A stretch of DNA of 32,951 nt from contig CABUXL010000019.1 of the NCBI GenBank assembly GCA_902495525.1, forward strand, positions 1-32,951. The letters are read 5' to 3'. Of this stretch, positions 14,765-21,455 are shown piece after piece (positions within the stretch are counted from its first letter, which is position 1; each line of letters starts with the position of its first letter). The notes under the pieces were generated by a model, which made no database searches, was not told the origin of the DNA, and worked only from the letters and a program-made list of their open reading frames with translations. The stretch comes from an uncultured Collinsella sp. (GTDB lineage Bacteria; Actinomycetota; Coriobacteriia; Coriobacteriales; Coriobacteriaceae). The translations under genes were made by a program, and so were the position numbers.

Positions 14765-16165
14765 ATGGACTACCGCAAATCAGCCCAAGAGGTGCTCGAC
14801 AACGTCGGTGGCGCCGGCAACGTTGTTTCGGCCGCACACTGCGCCACGCGTCTGCGCCTGGTGATTGCCGATAACGCCAAGGTCGACAAGGAAGCCCTCG
14901 AGAATATCGACGGCGCCAAGGGCGTCTTTGAGGCCCAGGGCCAGCTGCAGATTATTTTTGGCACCGGCACCGTCAACAAGGTCTACGAGGAGTTCATCGC
15001 GCTCAGTGGCGTCGAAGCTGCTACCAAGGCCGAGGTCAAGGAGGCCGCGGCGCAGCAGCAGAACATCTTTATGCGTGCCATTAAGGTGCTCGGCGACGTC
15101 TTTGTCCCCATCATCCCCGCCATCGTGGCTTCGGGCCTGCTCCTGGGCATTATGAGCGCCCTCAACTTTATGGCCTCCAACGGCTTTATCGCGCTCGACA
15201 CCAATAACTTTATCTACAAGATCGCCGACCTGGTCTCGGGAACGTCCTTTGGCATTCTGCAGATCCTGATCGGTTACTCCGCCGCTAAGGCCTTTGGCGC
15301 CAACCCATATCTGGGCGCCGTCGTCGGCGGTGCGTTTATCAACTCCTCGCTGCAGAGCGCCTATACGGTTGCCTCCGAGGGCGTGCAGACCATGGTCACT
15401 GTCATTCCCGGCGTGTACAGCTTTGAGTGGGTCGGTTATCAGGGCCATGTGATCCCGATCGTCATCGCCTGCGCCATTCTGGCCTTCCTCGAGAAGCGCC
15501 TCCACAAGGTTGTCCCCGAGATGTTTGACCTCTTTGTGACCCCGCTCGTCTCGGTGTTCGTGACCGTGCTCGTGACGCTCGTTGCCGTCGGCCCCATCTT
15601 CGTGTGGGCCGAGAACGCCATCCTCGGTCTGATCCAGGCCCTGCTGACCCTGCCCTTCGGCATCGGTTCCTTTATCGTCGGCCTGTTCTATGCCCCCACG
15701 GTCGTTACCGGTATCCACCAGATGTACACCGCCATCGACCTGGGCCAGCTCGCCCAGTACGGCGTGACTTACTGGCTGCCCATCGCTAGCGCTGCCAATA
15801 TCGCCCAGGGTGGCGCCGCGCTCGCCGTTGCCTTTAAGACCCGCGATGCCAAGATCAAGGGCCTGGCGCTTCCTTCGGCTCTGTCCGCCTTCATGGGCAT
15901 TACCGAGCCTGCCATCTTTGGTGTGAACCTGCGCTTCTTTAAGCCCTTCATCGCCGGTTGCATCGGCGGCGGTTGCGGTGCCTTGGTCTGCGCGCTCACC
16001 TCGTTGGCTGCCTCCGGCACGGGTGTTACCGGTATTTTCGGTATCCTGCTGTGCCTGGCCCAGCCCGTGCAGTACGCGATCATGTTTGCGGTCGCCGCGC
16101 TGGTTTCCTTTGCCGTCTCGTTTGTCCTGTACAAGGACGAGCCCAAGGCTTCCGAGCAGGCCTAA
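14765..16165 (+). CDS. scrA: PTS sucrose-type EIIBC permease
   Basis: A 466-residue permease that takes up and phosphorylates a disaccharide, here most likely sucrose to sucrose-6-phosphate. The EIIB domain comes first, with the phosphorylated cysteine at residue 26 (SAAHCATRLRL). The EIIC domain follows with about ten membrane segments and the GITEPAIFGVNLRF signature. No EIIA domain is attached, so a separate EIIA-Glc must donate phosphate. ATG 14765 has GGAGGAAAGGG upstream; the longer frame from 14732 is unsupported. The LacI gene is upstream and GH32 downstream; the latter decides the substrate call. Confidence 0.9.
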   Translation: MDYRKSAQEVLDNVGGAGNVVSAAHCATRLRLVIADNAKVDKEALENIDGAKGVFEAQGQLQIIFGTGTVNKVYEEFIALSGVEAATKAEVKEAAAQQQNIFMRAIKVLGDVFVPIIPAIVASGLLLGIMSALNFMASNGFIALDTNNFIYKIADLVSGTSFGILQILIGYSAAKAFGANPYLGAVVGGAFINSSLQSAYTVASEGVQTMVTVIPGVYSFEWVGYQGHVIPIVIACAILAFLEKRLHKVVPEMFDLFVTPLVSVFVTVLVTLVAVGPIFVWAENAILGLIQALLTLPFGIGSFIVGLFYAPTVVTGIHQMYTAIDLGQLAQYGVTYWLPIASAANIAQGGAALAVAFKTRDAKIKGLALPSALSAFMGITEPAIFGVNLRFFKPFIAGCIGGGCGALVCALTSLAASGTGVTGIFGILLCLAQPVQYAIMFAVAALVSFAVSFVLYKDEPKASEQA

Positions 16166-16183
16166 GAGCTTTTGATTGAGGGG

Positions 16184-16213
16184 CGCCCGCGGGTTGTATG
16201 CTCGCGGGCGTTT
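16184..16213 (+). terminator. Hairpin between the PTS and GH32 genes
   Basis: An 8-bp all-GC stem (16184-16191 with 16203-16210), an 11-nt loop and TTT. The T-run is short, so it is probably a partial terminator or a 3'-end stabiliser that sets the permease above the hydrolase. Confidence 0.55.
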
Positions 16214-16271
16214 CCCGTATCTGGTGTCGATCTCTGGCGCCTTGTAACTTTCGATCCGTTAGGACTTTGAT

Positions 16272-17813
16272 ATGTCTAATGCACTTGGCCGCGACCTTGC
16301 AAAGCTGGTTGCCGCTGTTGACACCGCCGCCTCTGAGTGCGGTCATGGCGCATATGGCCAGCGCTTCCATATTATGCCGCCGGCGGGCTGGCTCAACGAC
16401 CCCAATGGTCTTTGCCAAGCGGGCGGCGTGTTCCATGCCTATTTTCAGTATGCGCCGTTTGATGTCGAGGGTGGCGTCAAGATGTGGGGCCATGCCACAA
16501 GCCGCGATCTTATGACGTGGGACTACGTTGGCGCCCCGCTGCTGCCCGACGAGCCGTTCGATTGCCATGGCGTGTATTCGGGCTCCGCGCTTGCCGAGGA
16601 CGGCCGCATTCGCGTACTGTACACAGGCAACGTTAAACTCTCCGATGCAGACGGCACGTACGACTACGTCAATACCGGCCGCCGCGCCGATACTGTTTAT
16701 GTCGAGAGCGTTGATGGCCTTGCCGGTCGGGAGTTCAGCCAAAAGCGTGTGGTGCTGGCGTCCGAGGATTATCCCGAGGATTTGACCTGCCATGTGCGCG
16801 ATCCCAAGGTGTGGCGCGATGATAATGGGCGTTACCACATGGTGCTGGGCGCGCGTCGTCGCGTGGATGGGCCGCATGTCGATAGTCGATTTTGCGCCAT
16901 GCACGGCGAGGGTGCCGGGCGCGATGTGGGCGAGATCCTGGTGTATGGCTCGGCCGATATGCTGAGTTGGGAGCTCGAGAGCCGCGTGTCTACGCCCGAG
17001 CGTTTTGGCTTTATGTGGGAGTGCCCGGGATACCTTGAGCTTGAGGCGGATGGCGGTGTACCGGCGAAGTTCCTGTCCTTCTCTCCCCAGGGGCTCGAGG
17101 GCGGTCGTTGGGACCGCGGTAACGTGTATGCAGCGGGCTACATGCCTGTAACGGGCGACATTACGGGTGGCAATGACGCTTATGAGCTGGGCGAGTTTCG
17201 CCTGTGGGACGCCGGTTTTGACTTCTATGCTCCGCAGGAGTTCACGGCCGAGGACGGTCGCCACATTCTGATCGGCTGGATGGGCATGCCCGATGAGCCG
17301 ACCTATGGCAACGCGCCCACCGTGGCGTGCGGCTGGCAGCACTGTATGACGGTGCCGCGTGAGCTTACAGCCGGTGCTGGCGGCGTGGTGCTGCAACAGC
17401 CGGCGCGCGAGATTGAGCACCATTATGCCTCGGTGCGTGTGGGGGCGGGCTCGTTGGAGGTTGCCGGCGATACCTGCTTTGATGTTGTTGTCGACGGTGT
17501 CGACGGCGCGTTTGCCGCGACCGTAGATGGCGAGCTGAAACTGGTGTTTGTGCCCGCCGAGGGCGAGCTTCCCGCGCGCTTTGAGATGCGATATACCGAT
17601 GAAGGTCGCGCTTCTGCCGGCTGCGGTCGTACCGTGCGCTGGGAGCCCGTCGACGAGGTGCGCAACGTGCGCATTGTCGGTGATGTCTCGTCGGTCGAGG
17701 TGTTTGTGAACGATGGCGCGCTCGTGTTTTCGACGCGCATCTATCCCGAGGCCTATGGCGTGACCGTTGACGCTCCGGGTGCGAGCGTGAACTATCACAC
17801 GCTCAACATCTAG
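16272..17813 (+). CDS. scrB: GH32 sucrose-6-phosphate hydrolase
   Basis: A 513-residue intracellular beta-fructofuranosidase (no signal peptide) that splits sucrose-6-phosphate into glucose-6-phosphate and fructose. All three GH32 signatures are present: WLNDPNG with nucleophile Asp43, RDP with Asp177, and ECPG with acid/base Glu250. A C-terminal beta-sandwich follows (about 370-513). The ribosome site is weak (AGGA), and a hairpin separates it from the permease gene, so expression may be lower. No fructokinase gene is nearby. Confidence 0.93.
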   Translation: MSNALGRDLAKLVAAVDTAASECGHGAYGQRFHIMPPAGWLNDPNGLCQAGGVFHAYFQYAPFDVEGGVKMWGHATSRDLMTWDYVGAPLLPDEPFDCHGVYSGSALAEDGRIRVLYTGNVKLSDADGTYDYVNTGRRADTVYVESVDGLAGREFSQKRVVLASEDYPEDLTCHVRDPKVWRDDNGRYHMVLGARRRVDGPHVDSRFCAMHGEGAGRDVGEILVYGSADMLSWELESRVSTPERFGFMWECPGYLELEADGGVPAKFLSFSPQGLEGGRWDRGNVYAAGYMPVTGDITGGNDAYELGEFRLWDAGFDFYAPQEFTAEDGRHILIGWMGMPDEPTYGNAPTVACGWQHCMTVPRELTAGAGGVVLQQPAREIEHHYASVRVGAGSLEVAGDTCFDVVVDGVDGAFAATVDGELKLVFVPAEGELPARFEMRYTDEGRASAGCGRTVRWEPVDEVRNVRIVGDVSSVEVFVNDGALVFSTRIYPEAYGVTVDAPGASVNYHTLNI

Positions 17814-17851
17814 GCGATTCGTCGCATATCGGCGCTATACTGCAGCCGTTG

Positions 17852-17890
17852 CCCACGATGCGGGGAACACCCGCATCGTGGGTTTTTGTT
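17852..17890 (+). terminator. Intrinsic terminator after the sucrose genes
   Basis: A perfect 13-bp stem (17852-17864 with 17870-17882), a 5-nt loop and then TTTTTGTT. It starts 39 bp after the GH32 stop. It also lies just after a TATACT box (17836-17841) and just before the ribosome site of the next gene, so it could attenuate that gene as well. Confidence 0.9.
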
Positions 17891-17909
17891 AATGAAAGGA
17901 GGTTGCCGT

Positions 17910-18902
17910 ATGGGCGTACAACAGCTAGAAGAGGCCTGGGGTTTGAGGACCGGCGCACGTGAGGCGCGGTTGCTTGCGGCCCCGCATGTGCCGGCAGCGC
18001 TGTCGCGGCTGGGGATTGTGCGTCCCGGTGACCGCCTGGTGGCTTTTGCGGACGACTTTGCTGATGCGTTTGCGAGCGGCTTTGATTGCTGCGATGTCGC
18101 GCTGGTGGGCTCATCGTCTGCTGATGCGTTTGCTGCAGCGTCCAAGGGTTTTGATGCTTCGCTTGATGCTGAGGGGTCGCACCTGTGGTGGTTTGTCAAC
18201 TCCATCGGTGGGTTTGGTCTGCGCGTACCCGATCTTCGTACGTTAGGCTGCGCGGCGCGTGAGGCTCATGCGCTGCTGGTTGTGGACAACACCGTGGCGT
18301 CGGCTTTTGGCTGCGATCCGCTGCGGCTGGGTGCTGCGCTGTCGCTTGAGGCACTCGACCGCGTGTGCGCCGGTAAGACTCCGCGCAAGTTGGTTGCCGC
18401 TTCGGTTGCGCGCTCGCAGCTCAAGCGCCATCGTGTGGATGCCGCGGCTGAGTGCGTACATGCGTTGTTAGTGGGTTGTGATGCGCCGGCACTCGATCTG
18501 TCTGTCGAGGAGGCTGACGTGCTTGAGCGCGGGCTGAACTCGCTCGATGCCCGTATGCAGGCACACTTCGACCGCGCCCGTGCGCTGGCCGAGTACTTGG
18601 CTGCGAATGAGATGGTGCGTGACGTGCGCTATCCCGGTCTGAGCTCGCATCCCGACCATGCGGTTGCAACGGGAATCCTCGAGCACGGCTTTGGCCCGGC
18701 AGTTGAATTTGACCTTATCGAGCGTAGCGCGGGCAAGCTGTTCGATGCTTTGCCGGGTGAGTTCCGCACATCGCCCGCCGGCGGCGCAACGACGCGCCTT
18801 TCGGCCCCACGCGGCAAGCAGGGGAGCACCATCCGCCTCTTCGCTGGTACCGACGACCCCCTGACGGTAGCCGCCACCCTAGATAATGCCCTCCGCAACT
18901 AG
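17910..18902 (+). CDS. Cys/Met-metabolism PLP-enzyme homologue lacking the PLP lysine
   Basis: A 330-residue relative of cystathionine gamma-synthase (usual length about 380-400). ATG 17910 follows AAAGGAGG. The family VDNT motif is kept (Asp126). The C-terminal half aligns well: GLNSLDARMQAH, VRDVRYPGLSSHPDH, GFGPAVEFDL and a final IRLFAGTDD. Counting without gaps from VDNT, the invariant lysine of the HSxTK motif falls on Arg151 (context EALDR). The N-terminal YxRxxNPT motif, which supplies residues to the neighbouring active site, is also missing. It is therefore probably not a working PLP enzyme; a regulatory or ligand-binding role, or an enzyme of new chemistry, is inference. It appears to be transcribed alone. 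Confidence 0.75.
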   Translation: MGVQQLEEAWGLRTGAREARLLAAPHVPAALSRLGIVRPGDRLVAFADDFADAFASGFDCCDVALVGSSSADAFAAASKGFDASLDAEGSHLWWFVNSIGGFGLRVPDLRTLGCAAREAHALLVVDNTVASAFGCDPLRLGAALSLEALDRVCAGKTPRKLVAASVARSQLKRHRVDAAAECVHALLVGCDAPALDLSVEEADVLERGLNSLDARMQAHFDRARALAEYLAANEMVRDVRYPGLSSHPDHAVATGILEHGFGPAVEFDLIERSAGKLFDALPGEFRTSPAGGATTRLSAPRGKQGSTIRLFAGTDDPLTVAATLDNALRN

Positions 18903-18920
18903 CTAAATCATCCTCGACTT

Positions 18921-18995
18921 CATAAGTTGCGGTGAAATAGGGATTGATTTACGGCTTTAACCGCATAAACAGTCCCTATTTCACCGCAACTTATG
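18921..18995. repeat. 23-bp perfect inverted repeat (75-bp palindromic element)
   Basis: 18921-18943 is an exact reverse complement of 18973-18995, with a 29-bp centre. It lies between the convergent ends of the PLP-like gene and the winged-helix gene. As RNA it would form one very stable hairpin in either direction. It may be a bidirectional terminator or a REP/MITE-like mobile palindrome; there is no T-run and no adjacent transposase. Confidence 0.9.
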
Positions 18996-19035
18996 AGAAG
19001 GGGTTGTGTGGCTATAAGGCCCCGTCCTAAATTGG

Positions 19036-19380
19036 CTATTCTTTTATGCTGGCGATGAGGTCGTTGGCCTTTGCGGCAATTACTTGGTTGATGTCGGCCT
19101 GCAGCTCCTCGTAGACCGCTATGGCTCGCTCGCCGGCGGGGGTGAGGCTGGACCCGCGGGCGCCGTCGCGCTCGATGAGCTTGCAGCCCAGCTGTCCTTC
19201 GGCCTCGTTCACAATGCGCCAGGCTTTGGAGTATGCCATGCCCATGCTCTTGGCGGCGCGGTTGAGCGAGTGCTCGCGGGCGATGCCCTGCAGCAGCAAG
19301 ACGCAGCCGTGGCCGAACACGCCCGGCAGATCCTTGTCGCACGCTTGAATGACCAACTTTGCCGTCGTCTTGTACTCCAT
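19036..19380 (-). CDS. ModE-like winged-helix DNA-binding protein
   Basis: A 114-residue protein consisting of little more than a LysR/ModE-type N-terminal winged helix: LLLQGIAREHSLNRAAKSMG, then AYSKAWRIVNEAEGQLG and the wing LIERDGARGSSLTPAG. The molybdate-binding part of ModE is absent. Such single-domain proteins occur near molybdenum or redox genes, but none is present here. ATG 19380 is chosen; GTG 19389 in frame is an alternative, and neither has an ideally spaced ribosome site. It is read convergently with the PLP-like gene and divergently from guaB. Target unknown. Confidence 0.8.
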   Translation of the reverse strand: MEYKTTAKLVIQACDKDLPGVFGHGCVLLLQGIAREHSLNRAAKSMGMAYSKAWRIVNEAEGQLGCKLIERDGARGSSLTPAGERAIAVYEELQADINQVIAAKANDLIASIKE

Positions 19381-19485
19381 GTGCTCCACGTCTCCCCGCT
19401 AAAGTGTTTGCTGGGCAAACGCAAAGCCTGCGTCAAACCCTCGTGTGCTCTTCTTAAATCATGCATTGTAGCAGTCAAAGTGCGT

Positions 19486-19527
19486 TAAGATACTTCCCCA
19501 GTATTGGGCGCCCAAGGTTGGGCTGGG
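19486..19527 (+). promoter_or_regulatory. guaB upstream region: -10 box and dyads
   Basis: TAAGAT (19486-19491) is a plausible -10, without a good -35. Just downstream lies the 12-bp palindrome ttgggcgcccaa (19504-19515), with a second ttgggc at 19518-19523. A wider pair cccag/ctggg (19497-19501, 19523-19527) encloses them. This could be an operator or a small leader structure; its function is unproven. Confidence 0.4.
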
Positions 19528-19573
19528 TCCTACGAGGCCTGCAGCCGACCGGTCGCATGGAAAAAGGAGAAAC

Positions 19574-21085
19574 ATGGCTACGTTCTTTCCCGGTGAGTCC
19601 CACACGTTTTCGGAGTATCTGCTGGTCCCTGGTTACTCGTCCTCGCAGTGCATCCCCAACAACGTCTCTCTTAAGACGCCGCTAACCCGCTTTAAGCGCG
19701 GTGAGAAGCCGGCAATCACCTTGAACATCCCCATGGTTTCCGCCATCATGCAGTCCGTCTCGGGCGTCGACATGGGTGTCGCGCTCGCTACCGAGGGCGG
19801 CCTGTCCTTCATTTACGGTTCCCAGAGCGCCGAGTCCGAGGCCGCCATGGTCAAGGCCGTCAAGGATCACAAGGCCGGTTTCGTTCAGTCCGATTCCACG
19901 CTGACCCCTGACATGACCATGGAGCAGGTCATCGAGCTCAAGGAGAAGACCGGCCACTCCACCATGCCGGTCACCGACGACGGCACTCCCAAGGGTAAGC
20001 TCCTGGGCATCGTCACCAGCCGTGACTATCGCCCCAGCCGCGATGACCACCAGACGAAGGTCTCCGAGTTCATGACCCCGCGTGAGCAGCTCATCGTGGG
20101 CGACAAGAACATCAGCCTTAAGGTTGCCAACGACGTCATCTGGGACAATAAGCTCAACGCCCTGCCCATCGTCGACGACTACGATCACCTCATGGGCATC
20201 GTCTTCCGCAAGGACTACGACAGCCACAAGACCAACCCCAACGAGCTGCTCGACGGCGACAAGCGCTACATGGTCGGTGCCGGTATCAACACCCGCGACT
20301 ATGCCGAGCGCGTGCCCCTGCTCATCGAGGCCGGTGCCGATGTCCTGTGCATCGACTCTTCCGAGGGCTTCAGCGAGTGGCAGAAGCGCACCATCGAGTG
20401 GATCCGCGCCAACTACGGCGAGGACGTCAAGGTCGGTGCCGGCAACGTCGTCGACGCCGAGGGCTTCCGCTTCCTGGCCGACTGCGGTGCCGACTTCATC
20501 AAGGTTGGTATCGGCGGCGGCTCCATCTGCATCACCCGTGAGACCAAGGGCATCGGCCGTGGTCAGGCCACCGCGCTGATCGACGTCTGCCGCGCTCGCG
20601 ACGAGTACTACGAGGAGACCGGCGTCTACGTGCCCGTGTGCTCCGATGGCGGCATCGTCTACGATTACCACATGACGCTCGCCCTTGCCATGGGTGCAGA
20701 CTTTATGATGCTGGGCCGTTACTTCGCCCGCTTTGACGAGAGCCCGACCGAGCGCGTCAACGTGAACGGTCAGTACATGAAGGAGTACTGGGGCGAGGGT
20801 TCTGCGCGTGCTCGCAACTGGCAGCGCTACGACCTGGGCGGCGCCGCGAAGCTTAGCTTCGTCGAGGGCGTCGACTCCTACGTTCCCTACGCCGGTTCCC
20901 TCAAGGACGGCGTGGGCGGCACGCTCTATAAGGTCAAGTCCACGATGTGCAACTGCGGTGCCCTCTCGATCCCCGAGCTCCAGGAAAAGGCACGCCTGAC
21001 CCTGGTGAGCTCGACCTCAATCGTTGAAGGCGGCGCCCACGACGTAGTCGTCAAGGATTCCCAGCAGAGCGTCAGCTACCGCTAA
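19574..21085 (+). CDS. guaB: IMP dehydrogenase
   Basis: A 503-residue enzyme that oxidises IMP to XMP, the first committed step to GMP. The TIM-barrel is interrupted by two CBS domains (about 110-225). The catalytic loop carries Cys319 in GIGGGSICITRETKGIGRGQ, and SDGGI follows. The loop differs from the common bacterial GIGPGSICTTR and resembles the form I associate with some clostridial and protozoan enzymes (from memory). AAAAAGGAG precedes the ATG. It stands alone between the winged-helix gene and leuS. Confidence 0.95.
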   Translation: MATFFPGESHTFSEYLLVPGYSSSQCIPNNVSLKTPLTRFKRGEKPAITLNIPMVSAIMQSVSGVDMGVALATEGGLSFIYGSQSAESEAAMVKAVKDHKAGFVQSDSTLTPDMTMEQVIELKEKTGHSTMPVTDDGTPKGKLLGIVTSRDYRPSRDDHQTKVSEFMTPREQLIVGDKNISLKVANDVIWDNKLNALPIVDDYDHLMGIVFRKDYDSHKTNPNELLDGDKRYMVGAGINTRDYAERVPLLIEAGADVLCIDSSEGFSEWQKRTIEWIRANYGEDVKVGAGNVVDAEGFRFLADCGADFIKVGIGGGSICITRETKGIGRGQATALIDVCRARDEYYEETGVYVPVCSDGGIVYDYHMTLALAMGADFMMLGRYFARFDESPTERVNVNGQYMKEYWGEGSARARNWQRYDLGGAAKLSFVEGVDSYVPYAGSLKDGVGGTLYKVKSTMCNCGALSIPELQEKARLTLVSSTSIVEGGAHDVVVKDSQQSVSYR

Positions 21086-21188
21086 GCGGCTTTCCCAAGC
21101 ACCGCACCTTGCCGTTCAAACCGTCGCTCGCGTACCAAAGTACGCGTCGCTCTTCTTTCACAGCAATCTGCGGCACTTGGAAAGCCCG
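21086..21188. repeat. Dispersed intergenic element, copy 2, with flanking arms
   Basis: The core 21110-21159 matches 13428-13478 closely, including the gcgtac/gtacgc dyad. Outer arms 21086-21106 and 21169-21188 are complementary to each other with small bulges (about 17 pairs). The element begins immediately after the guaB stop and may serve as its 3' end. Confidence 0.8.
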
Positions 21189-21244
21189 ACCATGCTTGGG
21201 CGGGTGACAATTTGTGGTTGATTCAAAACCACGTTATTTAGATA

Positions 21245-21279
21245 AAGCGAGATGCCCGCAAGTCGCAGGCATCTCGCTT
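21245..21279 (+). terminator. Hairpin in the guaB-leuS gap, possible terminator
   Basis: A perfect 12-bp stem (21245-21256 with 21268-21279, aagcgagatgcc) with an 11-nt loop. The sequence after it is only moderately T-rich (gtcgtatttgc). It is the likeliest terminator before the leuS unit. Confidence 0.55.
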
Positions 21280-21313
21280 GTCGTATTTGCTATCATCAGT
21301 CAAGTTAACCTTA

Positions 21314-21432
21314 GGGTCGGTCGGCTTAGCTTTGTTCGCTACAAGTTCCGCACGCAAAGAAGAGCACTAAATGTGCTCTTCGTCTTGCGCAGGACTGTCC
21401 TCAGTAGCGAATAAAGCTAAGCCGACCGACCC
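21314..21432 (+). other. 119-nt near-perfect hairpin in the leuS leader
   Basis: A 29-bp stem (21314-21342 with 21404-21432) has a single position off, which is G-U on the + strand RNA. Inside are a 5-bp stem (21353-21357 with 21385-21389) and a 9-bp stem (21359-21367 with 21373-21381, loop taaat). It ends 11 nt before the leuS ribosome site (AAAGGAG, 21444-21450). A TATCAT box at 21291-21296 could start transcription just before it. It lacks the T-box UGGNACC signature. It may be a leader RNA, a small RNA or a MITE-like insertion. Confidence 0.85.
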
Positions 21433-21455
21433 CAGCTAAGATTAAAGGAGCTGAT

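Noticed and set aside
14780..17798. Long - strand open frames opposite the PTS and GH32 genes
   Set aside because: No recognisable motifs and skewed composition; both + strand genes are full length with catalytic residues.
21314..21432. SRP (4.5S) or 6S RNA gene
   Set aside because: No GGAA tetraloop and asymmetric-loop signature of SRP RNA and no central bubble of 6S RNA; the loop is taaat on a continuous stem.
21290..21455. T-box leader for leuS
   Set aside because: The UGGNACC antiterminator motif and Stem I features are not present; the leader is a single long hairpin.
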